Source: Gemmatimonadaceae bacterium
GTDB lineage: Bacteria > Gemmatimonadota > Gemmatimonadetes > Gemmatimonadales > Gemmatimonadaceae
Length of the DNA: 64,000 bases
Assembly: GCA_019637355.1 (NCBI GenBank)
Contig: JAHBVT010000001.1
Location: 124,001 to 188,000, forward strand
Direction of reading: 5' to 3'
Part shown: positions 8,828-17,841 of the stretch, in pieces
Layout of the letters: each line of letters opens with the position of its first letter
How positions within the stretch are numbered: position 1 is the first letter of the stretch
Notes under the pieces: model-generated
Told to the model about the DNA's origin: nothing
Databases searched by the model: none
What the model saw: only the letters and a program-made list of their open reading frames with translations
Program-made: the position numbers and the translations under genes

Positions 8828-9646
8828 ATGCGGCTGGCGGGCCGCACAGCCGTAGTGACTGGTGCAGGCAGCGGAATCGGGCGCGCGACGGCGCTGGCCT
8901 TGGCCGACCGCGGCTGCCATCTCGCGCTGGCAGACGTTGACGCCGTACGGCTCGCGGAGACGGCGCGGAGTGCGGCGCGCGACGGAGTGCGTGTGAGCGA
9001 GCACTCCATCGACCTCTCCGATCGCCGTCAGGTCGAGGCGCTGCCGGCGGCGGTGTTCGCAGCGCATCCCGGCGTGGACCTGCTCTTCAACATCGCGGGC
9101 GTCGGACTTGCCGGCACGCACGACCAGGTCACGGACGATGACCTTGCCTGGGTGATGGGCGTGAACTTCTGGGGCGTGGCGTGGATGACGCGGGCGTTCC
9201 TGCCGCTGCTGCGGCGCAGCGACGACGCGCGCCTGGTCAACGTGTCCAGTGTGTTCGGGTTGGCGGCGCCAGCCGGCAACGTGGCCTACGCAGCGAGCAA
9301 GTTTGCGGTGCGCGGATTCAGCGAGGCGTTGCGCTGGGAACTCGAGGACAGCGGCATCGGCGTGACGGTGGTGCATCCGGGCGGCGTCGCGACGAACATC
9401 GCCAACGACGCGCGCGTGCCGGCGGGCGTGGACGAGGCGGAAATGGAGCGGAAGCGCCGGTTCTCGAACGCGCGGCTGCGGATGCCGCCGTCGCGGGCGG
9501 GTGAGATCATCGTGCGTGGCGTGGAGCGGCGGAAGCCGCGCATCCTCGTCGGCTGGGATGCGGTAGCGATCTCCATCCTGACGCGGCTGATGCCGGTGCG
9601 GTACTGGAGCGTCTTGCGGCGCTGGGTGCGCGAAGAGCCGCGCTAG
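8828..9646 (+). CDS. Short-chain dehydrogenase/reductase (SDR)
   Basis: 272 residues from the ATG at 8828, preceded by GGCGGGA; a GTG at 8801 overlapping the previous gene is the alternative. This is a classical SDR: the glycine-rich NAD(P) motif TGAGSGIG is at the very start, then NIAG (the usual NNAG with one change), the catalytic Ser in VNVSS and the YxxxK pair in YAASK. The Asp after beta-strand 2 (ALADVD) hints at NAD rather than NADP. Substrate unknown. It converges on queG, the two stop codons sharing CTAG. Confidence 0.88.
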   Translation: MRLAGRTAVVTGAGSGIGRATALALADRGCHLALADVDAVRLAETARSAARDGVRVSEHSIDLSDRRQVEALPAAVFAAHPGVDLLFNIAGVGLAGTHDQVTDDDLAWVMGVNFWGVAWMTRAFLPLLRRSDDARLVNVSSVFGLAAPAGNVAYAASKFAVRGFSEALRWELEDSGIGVTVVHPGGVATNIANDARVPAGVDEAEMERKRRFSNARLRMPPSRAGEIIVRGVERRKPRILVGWDAVAISILTRLMPVRYWSVLRRWVREEPR

Positions 9647-10587
9647 GCGTCGCGCCGCGGCGCGAGGTTCGCACGCACGAGGGCGGCATTGCGCTGGAGG
9701 CCGCTGAGCTTGGCGCGTTTCATCGCCGAGCCGCGGAAGGCCTCGCGGTAGCCGACGTCGTCCAGGGCGAGCAGCCAGTCCGCGAGCTCAGCGGCATTGC
9801 GGCCTTCAATCGGCGCGCGCGGCGCCAACGCCGCATCCCCCTGCTCCCGCGCGAACTTCACGTTCCACGGGCACACGTCCTGGCAGACGTCACAGCCATA
9901 GAGATGCTCGCCGACGGCGGCGTGGAACTCCGCAGGAATTGCCTCGCGCGACTCGATGGTGAGATACGAGATGCAACGCCGCGCATCCATCACCTGCGGC
10001 GCGACGAAGGCTTGCGTCGGGCACGCGTCGAGACAGCGGGTGCAACTGCCGCAGTGGTCTTCCTCGAATGGCAAGTCCGGCTCGAGCGCCACGTCAAGGA
10101 ACAGCGCGCCGAGAAAAAAGAACGATCCAACTTTCGGATTGATGAGCATCGTGTTCTTGCCGGTCCAGCCGAGGCCGGCGCGCTGGGCAAGGTCCCGTTC
10201 CAGGATCGGTCCGGTGTCCACGTAGGCGCGGCCCCCGATGTTGCTGCCGCAACCCGCGCGCACCCAGGCGAGCAGCTCGTCGAGGCGGTCCCACATCACG
10301 CGATGGTAGTCGGCGCCGCGCGCGTACCGCGCGACGGGGCCATCGGGCTGCTTGCCGCCGTAGTCGAGCGCGACGACGACGGCGGAGCGCATCCCCGGTG
10401 CGGGACGTGTGGTATCGTTGCGGAGCTCGGCGCCGCGCGCGAGGTAGTCCATCTCACCGTGGAAGCCGGCGTCGAGCCAGTTGCGGAACTGGGGGGCGGT
10501 GGCGACAGGGCCGAGCGCGGCGATGCCGACGAGATCGAAGCCGAGCCCGAGGGCCTGGGCCTTCAGTCGCGGCTCGAGCGCAGTCAT
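9643..10587 (-). CDS. queG: Epoxyqueuosine reductase
   Basis: 314 residues. QueG reduces epoxyqueuosine to queuosine in tRNA wobble position 34, using cobalamin and two [4Fe-4S] clusters. The C-terminal half shows both cluster motifs (CGSCTRCLDACPT and CDVCQDVCPW) and the conserved Q-rich MDARRCISYLTIE segment. The N-terminal half has the cobalamin-binding reductase-dehalogenase-like fold (GFDLVGIA, RSAVVVALDYG, YVDTGPILERDLAQRAGLGWTG). Length is normal, though the C-terminal HEAT-like extension of longer homologues is absent. A small membrane-protein gene lies 28 bp upstream on the same strand. Confidence 0.94.
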   Translation of the reverse strand: MTALEPRLKAQALGLGFDLVGIAALGPVATAPQFRNWLDAGFHGEMDYLARGAELRNDTTRPAPGMRSAVVVALDYGGKQPDGPVARYARGADYHRVMWDRLDELLAWVRAGCGSNIGGRAYVDTGPILERDLAQRAGLGWTGKNTMLINPKVGSFFFLGALFLDVALEPDLPFEEDHCGSCTRCLDACPTQAFVAPQVMDARRCISYLTIESREAIPAEFHAAVGEHLYGCDVCQDVCPWNVKFAREQGDAALAPRAPIEGRNAAELADWLLALDDVGYREAFRGSAMKRAKLSGLQRNAALVRANLAPRRDA

Positions 10588-10615
10588 CGCGGTTGTCGCG
10601 GCGCGATTGGCGCGC

Positions 10616-10858
10616 TCAGGGAAAGCGCGCCGCCCAGCGCGCGTAGCGGATCACGTCCTCCACCGGCGGCACGGCATCGTGGTCGCCGTAGGCGGTGTAC
10701 ATCCGCCAGCGCACATAGTCCCGCGCCGGCAGCGGTAGAAACGGGAAGCGCAGGTACCAGCGGTCGCGCCGGAAGCGCCAGGCCACGACGAGCAGGGCCC
10801 ACGCTGTCGTGGGGCTGACGAGCGCTCGGGGGACGAGGGTGAGGAAGAGCCGGAACAC
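10616..10858 (-). CDS. Small hypothetical membrane protein
   Basis: 80 residues from a GTG at 10858. A hydrophobic helix (about 10-30, TTAWALLVVAWRF) is followed by a basic, aromatic stretch and a soluble tail (YGDHDAVPPVEDVIRYARWAARFP). The frame stays open far upstream, but the protein-like part starts here. No family is recognised. It lies 28 bp upstream of queG on the same strand and may share its transcript. The start codon has no clear ribosome-binding site. Confidence 0.5.
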   Translation of the reverse strand: MFRLFLTLVPRALVSPTTAWALLVVAWRFRRDRWYLRFPFLPLPARDYVRWRMYTAYGDHDAVPPVEDVIRYARWAARFP

Positions 10859-10958
10859 GCCTTCAATATAGATGCGCCCGCGCCACGCGGTCCCTCGGGG
10901 CGGCCGGTCAGCCGTGGTTAGACGCCCTGCACCCGTGTTGCCGCTGCGTCGACGGGCG

Positions 10959-10964
10959 TATCTT
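10959..10964 (+). promoter_or_regulatory. -10-like hexamer for a leaderless acyltransferase mRNA
   Basis: TATCTT ends 8 bp before the ATG at 10973, so transcription would begin at or next to the start codon. No Shine-Dalgarno is present. A weak TTGCCG lies upstream with a 15-bp spacer. Confidence 0.4.
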
Positions 10965-10972
10965 CCCGCGCA

Positions 10973-12295
10973 ATGTGGCTCTACCGGGCGATGCCCCTGA
11001 TCTCCGAGCTGGCGGTGCGCGCGTACTACCGCGTGACGGTGGCCGGCGCGCGCCTGCCGGCCGACGGGCCGGTGCTGATCGTCGCCAACCACAACAACTC
11101 GTTGGTGGACCCGGCGCTCGTCGCCGCGATGGCGGGCCGCAAGGTGCGCTTTATGGCCAAGGCGCCGCTGTTCACGCATCCGCTCATCGGCTGGCTCATC
11201 AAGGGCGTGGGTTCGGTGCCGGTGTACCGGCAGCAGGACGACCCGACGAAGCTTTCGCAGAACCTCGATAGCTTCCGCGACGTGCACCGCGTGCTCGCGC
11301 AGGGCGACGTGGTGGGCATCTTCCCGGAAGGCATCTCGCACTCGATGTCTCGCCTCGCCCCGCTGAAGACCGGCGCGGCGCGCATCGCCCTCGGTGCGGC
11401 GGCACAGCGCGGCACGGACTTCCCGATCATCGCGATGGGGCTCGTGTTCCGCGACCGAGACAGGTTCCGCTCGGAGGCACACGTCATCATCGGCGAGGCC
11501 TTCTCCTGGCAGGACCTGCTCGGCGATGCCAACGCGCGCGCCGCGGTGCGCACGCTCACGGAGCGCATCGAGCAGTCAATGCGCGCAGTGTCGCTGAACC
11601 TGGAGCGGTGGGAAGACGAACCGCTGGTGCGGACGGCGGAAGCGGTGTGGCGCACCGAGTTCGGCGCCGAGCCCACGCCGGCGGCGGAAGTGGAACGCCT
11701 GCGCGTGACGACGGAGGCGTTGCAGGCGCTGCGCGAGGGCGGCGCGACCACTTGGCGCGAGACGGCGGTGGAGCTGCGCGCCCACGGGCGCGCGCTGGCC
11801 AAGCTGGGCCTGACGCCAGAGACGCTGATCACCGACGTGAGCGCCGGCGCGGCGCTGCGCTGGACGCTCGCGCGGCTGCCGTTGCTTCCGCTGCTTCCTA
11901 TCTCGCTGCTCGGCGGGATCTATTTCTGGATCCCGAAGCGCATCACCGTTGCGGCGGCGGCGCACACGGCGCGGATGGAAGGAGACGACACGATCGTCAC
12001 TCACCGCGTCTTGGTCGGCGGGATCGCGTTCCCACTGTGGTTCCTCACGGGAGCGGCAGTGGCGTGCTGGTGCTGGGGATGGATGGCGGGCGCGCTCGCG
12101 CTCTTGCTGCAGCCGGTGTGGGCCTTTGCCGCGCTCGCGGTGGGCGAACGCCGGCGGGCGATGTGGACAGCGGTGCGGCGCTACCTGATGCGCCGCGGCA
12201 ATGCGCGGCGGTTGGCGCCGCTGCGCGAGCGGCAGCGCGCGCTGGCTGAGCGGCTGCGGCAGCTTCTGGCGCGCACCGTGGTCGTGCCGTCGTAG
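10973..12295 (+). CDS. PlsC-type 1-acyl-glycerol-3-phosphate acyltransferase family protein
   Basis: 440 residues. The acyltransferase core (about 20-220) shows the NHxxxxD catalytic motif (NHNNSLVD), the FPEG glycerol-phosphate-binding motif (GIFPEGISH) and KTGAARIALGA. A cytosolic segment of about 80 residues follows, then three to four hydrophobic helices (about 295-395) and a basic C-terminal tail (RLAPLRERQRALAERLRQ). It probably acylates lysophosphatidate or a related lipid at the membrane. The size and C-terminal membrane domain are unlike PlsC proper (about 240 residues), so the exact acceptor is open. Confidence 0.85.
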   Translation: MWLYRAMPLISELAVRAYYRVTVAGARLPADGPVLIVANHNNSLVDPALVAAMAGRKVRFMAKAPLFTHPLIGWLIKGVGSVPVYRQQDDPTKLSQNLDSFRDVHRVLAQGDVVGIFPEGISHSMSRLAPLKTGAARIALGAAAQRGTDFPIIAMGLVFRDRDRFRSEAHVIIGEAFSWQDLLGDANARAAVRTLTERIEQSMRAVSLNLERWEDEPLVRTAEAVWRTEFGAEPTPAAEVERLRVTTEALQALREGGATTWRETAVELRAHGRALAKLGLTPETLITDVSAGAALRWTLARLPLLPLLPISLLGGIYFWIPKRITVAAAAHTARMEGDDTIVTHRVLVGGIAFPLWFLTGAAVACWCWGWMAGALALLLQPVWAFAALAVGERRRAMWTAVRRYLMRRGNARRLAPLRERQRALAERLRQLLARTVVVPS

Positions 12296-12322
12296 CGGGT
12301 CGCCGCAGGAGTGCCAGCGACA

Positions 12323-12328
12323 TAAACT
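12323..12328 (+). promoter_or_regulatory. -10-like hexamer before the LOG-family gene
   Basis: TAAACT ends 9 bp before the ATG at 12338, again giving a leaderless or near-leaderless transcript. No convincing -35 is seen. Confidence 0.33.
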
Positions 12329-12337
12329 TCACGGGGT

Positions 12338-13285
12338 ATGCCACCCAAAAAGTCCCCCAAGACCAAGGCCAGCAAGCCGGCGCTGACGGCGTCTGGCAAG
12401 CGCGCCGACGCCGCGCGGATGCAGACCGCGGCCCGCGAAGCGGTGGAAGGCCTCAAGGAACGCATCGACGAAGGCTTCCGCGCCAGCGGCCAGTTTCCGG
12501 TCGTGAAGGACGAAGTCCTCCCGCGCTCGGCCACCGACGATTCAATCGGCGACTTCTCGTGGGCGCTGACCGAGGACGCCAAGCTGCTGCAGTATGGCGG
12601 CCCGAAGAGCGACTTCCGCACGACGGATCCGTGGCGCGTGATGCGCATTACCTCCGAATTCGTCGAGGGCTTCGACAAGCTCGCGGGCATCGAGAAGGGC
12701 GTGAGCATCTTCGGCTCGGCTCGCACGCATCCCGACGACCCGCAGTATCTCGCGGCGGTCGAGACGGCGCGCCTGCTCGGCAAGACGGGCTTCAGCATCA
12801 TCACCGGTGCAGGCCCCGGCATTATGGAGGCCGCCAACAAGGGTGCACGGCTGGCCGGCGCACCGAGCTACGGCTGCAACATCGAGCTGCCGTTTGAGCA
12901 AGGCGCGAATCCGTACGTGGACACGCTGGTGAGCTTTCGCTACTTCGCGGTGCGCAAGACGATGTTCATCAAGTACTCGAGTGCGTTCATCATCTTCCCG
13001 GGCGGCTTCGGGACCTTCGATGAACTGTTCGAAGCGCTGACGCTGATCCAGACGGGCAAGATCTCGCAGTTCCCGGTGGTGCTGTTCGGCACGCACTACT
13101 GGGCGGGCCTGGTGCGATGGATCCAGTCGCGGGTGCTGGCGGAGCGGAAGATCTCGCCCGGGGATATGGACCTGATGGTGGTGACGGACGATCCGGCCGA
13201 GGCTGCCCGCGTGGTGGAAGAAGCTTATCAACTGCAGCTCAAGTCGGCCCGTCGTCGGGCCAAGGAAGCCAATGGCGAAGGGTAA
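12338..13285 (+). CDS. LOG-family / TIGR00730 Rossmann-fold nucleotide 5'-monophosphate nucleosidase
   Basis: 315 residues. A lysine-rich N-terminal extension of about 110 residues precedes the LOG domain. Signatures are [26 protein letters not shown] and [21 protein letters not shown] (PGGxGTxxE). LOG proteins hydrolyse the N-glycosidic bond of nucleoside monophosphates; plant homologues release cytokinins, while in bacteria the role is often nucleotide salvage or house-cleaning. The last 14 bp overlap the deoxyhypusine-synthase homologue, so translation is coupled. I could not assign a specific substrate. Confidence 0.87.
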   Translation: MPPKKSPKTKASKPALTASGKRADAARMQTAAREAVEGLKERIDEGFRASGQFPVVKDEVLPRSATDDSIGDFSWALTEDAKLLQYGGPKSDFRTTDPWRVMRITSEFVEGFDKLAGIEKGVSIFGSARTHPDDPQYLAAVETARLLGKTGFSIITGAGPGIMEAANKGARLAGAPSYGCNIELPFEQGANPYVDTLVSFRYFAVRKTMFIKYSSAFIIFPGGFGTFDELFEALTLIQTGKISQFPVVLFGTHYWAGLVRWIQSRVLAERKISPGDMDLMVVTDDPAEAARVVEEAYQLQLKSARRRAKEANGEG

Positions 13286-14513
13286 GGATCGCTCGCGCGG
13301 CGGGTTCAAGGCCTCGCGGCACGGCGACGGCAAGCTGGAGCGCGCCAGCGCGGCCGGCGACAAGTCATCGCAGAAGAAGGCCGCCGAGCAACGTGAGGCG
13401 AAGGGCGCCAAGAAGGTCATCACCAAGGCGACGAGCCCGTTCCTGCGTGGTCGGAAGATCGATCCGCGCAAGATCGACGGGACCGAGACCGTGGTGCAGC
13501 TCGTGGAGCAGTGCTTCCAGAGCTACAACTCGGGCCGGTTGCGCGAAGCCTGCCAGCTCTTCACCGACAAGATGCTGACGCCCACGTGCACGGTGGGCCT
13601 GACGCTGACCGGTGCGCTGACGCCGGCGGGGCTGGGGATGAGTTCGATCATCCCGCTGATTGAGGCCGGCTTCGTGGACTGGATCATCTCCACCGGGGCG
13701 AACCTCTACCACGACACGCACTTCGGGCTTGGCCTCTCGATGCACCGCGGCGATCCGCAGACCTCGGACACCGTGCTGCGCGAGGAAGGCGTGGTGCGCA
13801 TCTACGACGTGTTCTTCGACTACGATGTGCTGCTCTCCACCGACGCATTCTTCCGCAAGGTGATCCGCGCGCCGGAGTTCCAGCGCACGATGTCGAGCGC
13901 CGAGTTCCATCATCTGTGCGGCAAGTACCTCGTGGAGCGTGAGAAGGCGCTGGGCATCCCGCAAAAGTCGCTGCTGGCGGCGGCGTATCGCTGCGGCGTG
14001 CCGATCTACACCTCCAGCCCCGGCGACTCGAGCATCGGGATGAACGTCGCGGCGTTGGCGCTGGAAGGCGGCAGCTGCGTGATCGACCCCAACCAGGACG
14101 TAAACGAGACCGCGAGCATCGTGCTCAACGCCAAGCGCAACGGTGAGAGCGCCATCTGCATTATGGGCGGCGGCTCACCCAAGAACTTCGCGTTGCAGAC
14201 CGAGCCGCAAATCCAGGAAGTGTTGGGCATCGACGAGCGTGGGCACGATTACTTCTTGCAGGTCACCGACGCGCGGCCCGATACGGGCGGCCTCTCCGGC
14301 GCGACGCCGGCGGAAGCGGTGAGCTGGGGGAAGATCGATCCCGACAAGCTGCCCGATGCCGTCGTGTGCTATCTGGATAGCACAATCGCGCTGCCGTTGC
14401 TGACGAGCTATGCGTTGGGGAAGAAGAAGAAGCGGAAGCTCAAGCGACTGTACGACAAGCGCGGGGCGTTGATGGATCGCCTGCGGGCGGAGTTCGAGGC
14501 GGCGAACTCGTAG
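13272..14513 (+). CDS. Deoxyhypusine synthase family protein
   Basis: 413 residues. A basic N-terminus (about 1-55, rich in K/R/S) precedes a full deoxyhypusine-synthase domain: [48 protein letters not shown] and AVSWGKI, whose lysine (K354) aligns with the catalytic Lys329 of the human enzyme that carries the aminobutyl imine. In eukaryotes and archaea the enzyme modifies eIF5A/aIF5A, a partner bacteria lack. Bacterial homologues have been linked to polyamine synthesis such as homospermidine. A polyamine role is therefore likelier than protein modification, but is inference. A strong terminator hairpin follows. Confidence 0.88.
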   Translation: MAKGKDRSRGGFKASRHGDGKLERASAAGDKSSQKKAAEQREAKGAKKVITKATSPFLRGRKIDPRKIDGTETVVQLVEQCFQSYNSGRLREACQLFTDKMLTPTCTVGLTLTGALTPAGLGMSSIIPLIEAGFVDWIISTGANLYHDTHFGLGLSMHRGDPQTSDTVLREEGVVRIYDVFFDYDVLLSTDAFFRKVIRAPEFQRTMSSAEFHHLCGKYLVEREKALGIPQKSLLAAAYRCGVPIYTSSPGDSSIGMNVAALALEGGSCVIDPNQDVNETASIVLNAKRNGESAICIMGGGSPKNFALQTEPQIQEVLGIDERGHDYFLQVTDARPDTGGLSGATPAEAVSWGKIDPDKLPDAVVCYLDSTIALPLLTSYALGKKKKRKLKRLYDKRGALMDRLRAEFEAANS

Positions 14514-14540
14514 CGCGGCGGGAGGCGAACGCAGGACAGA

Positions 14541-14569
14541 CGCGGCGATGAGCGAGGCTCATCGCCGCG
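14541..14569 (+). terminator. Rho-independent-type terminator
   Basis: A perfect 13-bp stem (CGCGGCGATGAGC paired with GCTCATCGCCGCG) has a three-base GAG loop and is followed by a pyrimidine-rich CTCTCGTTTCTGTC. It ends the LOG/deoxyhypusine-synthase transcript 28 bp after the stop and insulates it from the iron-regulated operon. Confidence 0.8.
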
Positions 14570-14606
14570 CTCTCGTTTCTGTCATCGAGCGATGACTAAA
14601 TCCCTA

Positions 14607-14636
14607 TTGACTTACTCGGAATTGATTACGTAAACT
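14607..14636 (+). promoter_or_regulatory. Promoter of the HmuY-TonB receptor operon
   Basis: TTGACT (14607-14612) and TAAACT (14631-14636) are separated by 18 bp. The region is AT-rich against its surroundings. The Fur box lies immediately downstream, over the expected transcription start. Confidence 0.55.
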
Positions 14637-14654
14637 TCGAGCCGCACACCATAA

Positions 14655-14671
14655 ATGAGAATCATTCTCAT
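14655..14671. promoter_or_regulatory. Fur box
   Basis: ATGAGAATCATTCTCAT is a perfect 17-bp palindrome containing the 7-1-7 core TGAGAAT-C-ATTCTCA, differing from the classical Fur consensus TGATAATnATTATCA by only one base per half-site. It lies 19 bp downstream of the -10 hexamer and 27 bp before the first start codon, a position suited to iron-dependent repression. Confidence 0.85.
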
Positions 14672-14698
14672 CTTCAACGTAACCCGAGTGCTACCAAC

Positions 14699-15712
14699 GT
14701 GAAGCGTATCCTGCCCATCGCCCTCAGTCTTGCCCTTGCCGCCTGCGCTACCGACGGCGTCGTCTCTCCCGTGGACCTTCGCGACGAAGGTTCGATGACC
14801 GTAATCGCGACCTCCAACTGGCAGTTCGTGAGCCTGGGCGACTCGGCGTTGGTGTCGCCATCGCCAAGCGCGAATGCGAGTGCCGCCTGGGACATCGCAT
14901 TTCTCGGCACGAACGTGACGCTGAACGGCGGCGACGCCGGCCCGGGTGGCGTGACGGCCGCGTGCCTTTGCCAGAACAGCGCCGCGACCGACGAACAGGT
15001 GCTGGCGATGACGCCGGCGAGTCAGTTCACGGCCTTTGACACCGTGACCTCGGTGCCGCTGGGCCTCGCGTTCACCAGCGACGCGCTGACGCCGGCGATT
15101 GTCGGGTGGTTCAGCGGCAGCGGCGCCGCCGCGGCGGCGGATACCACCAAGACCTGGCTCGTGCGCCTCAGCGACTCCGCGTCGTTCGCGGCCGTGCGGG
15201 TGAAGGCGATCGCCGCGCCGACGGCGACGCACGCGGGTGCGGTCACGCTCGAGTACCGCCTGCAAGCCAGCGAAGGCGCCGCGCTGGGCGCGGCGCAGGA
15301 GATCACCGTGGATGCCGGCGCAGCCGGCGGCACGCGCGTGGATCTCAACCTCGGCGCGACCACCACCGACGCCGCGGCCTGGGATCTGCACGTGCAGGGC
15401 TTCACGGTCCGCGTCAACGGCGGCATCAGCGGCAGCGGCAAGGCGGGTGCGGCGACGACGGCCACGGCCTTCGCCGACCTCACGACCGCGGTGACGAACG
15501 CGAGCGCGTACCGCATCGACACCTACGCCGGTGTGTTCGGGACGCAGCGCTACTACCGCTACAACATCCTCGGCGACCACCGCATCTCGCCGACCTTCGA
15601 CGTGTACTTCGTCCGTCGCGGCAGCACGACCTACAAGCTGCAGATTACGGGCTACTACAGCACGACCGGCACGGCGCGCCACATCACCTTCCGTTGGGCG
15701 AAGCTCGACTGA
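14699..15712 (+). CDS. HmuY-family haem-binding lipoprotein
   Basis: 337 residues from the GTG at 14699 (KRILPIALSLALAAC). The lipobox LAAC puts the acylated cysteine at C16. The mature part resembles HmuY-type haemophores: a paired AWDIAFLGTNVTLNGG motif, a cysteine-containing loop (AACLCQN) and a C-terminal beta region ending in HRISPTFDVYFVRRG and TGYYSTTGTARHITFRWAKL. HmuY proteins capture haem at the outer surface and deliver it to a TonB receptor. Consistent with this, the Fur box is directly upstream and the receptor gene overlaps the stop (ATGA). The ligand has not been shown; other tetrapyrroles are possible. Confidence 0.8.
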   Translation: MKRILPIALSLALAACATDGVVSPVDLRDEGSMTVIATSNWQFVSLGDSALVSPSPSANASAAWDIAFLGTNVTLNGGDAGPGGVTAACLCQNSAATDEQVLAMTPASQFTAFDTVTSVPLGLAFTSDALTPAIVGWFSGSGAAAAADTTKTWLVRLSDSASFAAVRVKAIAAPTATHAGAVTLEYRLQASEGAALGAAQEITVDAGAAGGTRVDLNLGATTTDAAAWDLHVQGFTVRVNGGISGSGKAGAATTATAFADLTTAVTNASAYRIDTYAGVFGTQRYYRYNILGDHRISPTFDVYFVRRGSTTYKLQITGYYSTTGTARHITFRWAKLD

Positions 15713-17841
15713 TGCGGGCGTTGATTCAGGCGTCGGTGCGGACGCTGGTCCTAGCGCTGACATTTGCGCCGCTGCTCTCGGCACAGGAGAGCCCGTCCGG
15801 CCGCGTGACCTCGCAGGCTGACGGGCGCGCCATCGCCGGCGCCGAAGTGCTGCTCATCGGGGACGACACGGTGCGCGCGCGCACCGATGGCGACGGGTGG
15901 TGGCGCGCGCCGAGCCTGCCGGTGAACGGTCGCACGCTGCGGGTGCGGGCGATGGGCTTCGTGGCGCGCAGCGTGCCGCTGGGTGCCGGCACGGTGGAGA
16001 CGCTGACCTTGGTGCCGGCGGCGATCGCGATGGACCAGGTGGTGGTGAGTGCGGCGCGGCGCGAGCAGAAGCTCGCCGACGCCGTGGCGACCGTCGAGGT
16101 CGTGAGCCGACGCGACCTCGAGCGCAGCGGTGCCTCCGACCTCGCGAGTGTGCTCACCGAGCAACTCGGCATCGAGCTGCAGGGTGGGCATCCGGCCGGC
16201 AGCGGTGCGATGCTGCAGGGCATCGGCAGCGAACGCGTGCTGATCCTGCTCGACGGGCAACCGTTGGCGGGGCGGCTTTCCGGCAACTTCGATCTCGCCC
16301 GCATCCCGGTCGGGATGGTGGATCGCGTGGAGGTGGTGAAGGGCGCGCAGAGCACGCTCTACGGCAGCGAGGCGATGGGCGGCGTGATCAACATCATCAC
16401 GCGCCGTCCGGGCGAGGACGGGCAGCGCCTCGGCGGTAGCCTGAGCGGGACGATAGGCGCGCAGGGCCGGATGGACGGTGCGGGCCGAGTGCAACTCGCG
16501 CTCGGGAACGTCGCGACGTCGGTGGACGTGGCGCGCCGTTCGCAGGAGACGGCCCCGGGCATCGCGCAGGACGATGGCGCGATGGCCGAACGTTTCGACG
16601 TCGCCGCCACGATGCGCTGGCGCCCCGACAGCCTGCGGCAGGCCGAAGTTGCGCTGCTCGCGCTGGACGAGCGCCAGCGCTGGCGCACCGGGACGTTCTA
16701 CGGCATTAGCGACAACGTGCAGCTCAATGCGCGGGTCGGCGGGAGCTGGGCGCGTGGCGTGCACCGCCTCAGTCCCAAGCTCGCCGTCTCCGACTGGGAT
16801 CACCGGGCGTACACCAGCGCGTTCACCGCGCCGGTGGCCGGTGATCCGGGTGCGCGGCAGCGCCAGCAGATCGTCCTCGGCGAGCTGCTCTACAACGGCA
16901 CGTTCTCGCGCGGTGTGGCGCTCGATGCCGGCGTGCAGCTGCGGACCGATGCGATCGAGACTGAGCGCGTGCCTGGTGGACGTCGCACGCACACCTCGCT
17001 GGAGCCCTTCGCGCAGGTGGAACTCTCGCCGCTGCGCGGGTTGGCGCTGCTGCCCGGCGTGCGCGTGACGCACAGCGACGTGTGGGGCACGCACCTCACG
17101 CCGCGCGTGGCGGCGCGAGCGCAACTGGCTCCGCGGCTGATGCTGCGTGCGTCGTACGGCGACGGCTTCCGCGCGCCGGACTTCAAGGAGCTGTTCTTGT
17201 TCTTCCAGAACACCAGCGCCGGCTACGCGGTGCAGGGCAATCCGGCGCTGCAGCCGGAGCATTCGCGCAACGCGATGCTCGGGCTCGAGTGGGCCACGCC
17301 GGGTGGCTACGTGCGCGGCCAGCTGTTCCAGAACGACTTCACCGACTTCATCGAGACGCAGGTCATCTCCGCGCCCAACGAGGCGCCGGTCTACGAGTAC
17401 CAGAACCGTGACCGGGGCTGGACGCGTGGCGTGGAACTCGAGACGGCCGCCAACCTCGTGGCCAGCGGTCGGCTGCGCGGCGAGCTCGGCCTCTCGTTGC
17501 TCGAGACGCGCGACGTGCGCAGTGGCCTCGCGTTGCTCGGCCGCCCCGAGCGCTCGGGCCGCGTTGGCGTGCAGGCGGTGCTGCCCCTGGCAGTGCGCAG
17601 CAGCGTCACGCTGGTCCACACCGGTCGCACGGCGATGCAACGCGACTCGGCCGGTGCCGTCAGCAGCCATCGCGATGCGTTCACGCGTTTCGACCTGCGC
17701 GTTGCGCGCACGCTGCTGAGCGGCCTCGAGTTCTCCTTTGGCGCCGACAACCTGTTCGACCGTCGCCCTCGCGAATGGGCCGGCTTCACTGGCCGTCACG
17801 TCTATACCTCCTTCACGTACACCCTTCCCGGACTCCGCTGA
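15712..17841 (+). CDS. TonB-dependent outer-membrane receptor
   Basis: 709 residues. Start ATG overlaps the previous stop. Order: signal peptide (ending SAQE), carboxypeptidase-regulatory-like beta domain (about 25-95), a TonB-box-like MDQVVVSAA, plug domain (about 115-220; DLASVLTEQLGIELQG, LILLDGQPLAG, VEVVKGAQSTLYGSEAMGGVINIIT) and a 22-strand-type barrel with the receptor signatures ASYGDGFRAPDFKELF and NPALQPEHSRN. It ends DNLFDRRPREWAGFTGRHVYTSFTYTLPGL. It should import the cargo of the HmuY-like lipoprotein, energised by TonB. The next gene starts inside its stop codon (TGATG). Confidence 0.93.
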   Translation: MRALIQASVRTLVLALTFAPLLSAQESPSGRVTSQADGRAIAGAEVLLIGDDTVRARTDGDGWWRAPSLPVNGRTLRVRAMGFVARSVPLGAGTVETLTLVPAAIAMDQVVVSAARREQKLADAVATVEVVSRRDLERSGASDLASVLTEQLGIELQGGHPAGSGAMLQGIGSERVLILLDGQPLAGRLSGNFDLARIPVGMVDRVEVVKGAQSTLYGSEAMGGVINIITRRPGEDGQRLGGSLSGTIGAQGRMDGAGRVQLALGNVATSVDVARRSQETAPGIAQDDGAMAERFDVAATMRWRPDSLRQAEVALLALDERQRWRTGTFYGISDNVQLNARVGGSWARGVHRLSPKLAVSDWDHRAYTSAFTAPVAGDPGARQRQQIVLGELLYNGTFSRGVALDAGVQLRTDAIETERVPGGRRTHTSLEPFAQVELSPLRGLALLPGVRVTHSDVWGTHLTPRVAARAQLAPRLMLRASYGDGFRAPDFKELFLFFQNTSAGYAVQGNPALQPEHSRNAMLGLEWATPGGYVRGQLFQNDFTDFIETQVISAPNEAPVYEYQNRDRGWTRGVELETAANLVASGRLRGELGLSLLETRDVRSGLALLGRPERSGRVGVQAVLPLAVRSSVTLVHTGRTAMQRDSAGAVSSHRDAFTRFDLRVARTLLSGLEFSFGADNLFDRRPREWAGFTGRHVYTSFTYTLPGLR

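Noticed and set aside
13272-14513. Eukaryote-like hypusine modification of a translation factor
   Set aside because: Bacteria lack eIF5A; the homologue is more likely polyamine-related, so no hypusination claim is made.
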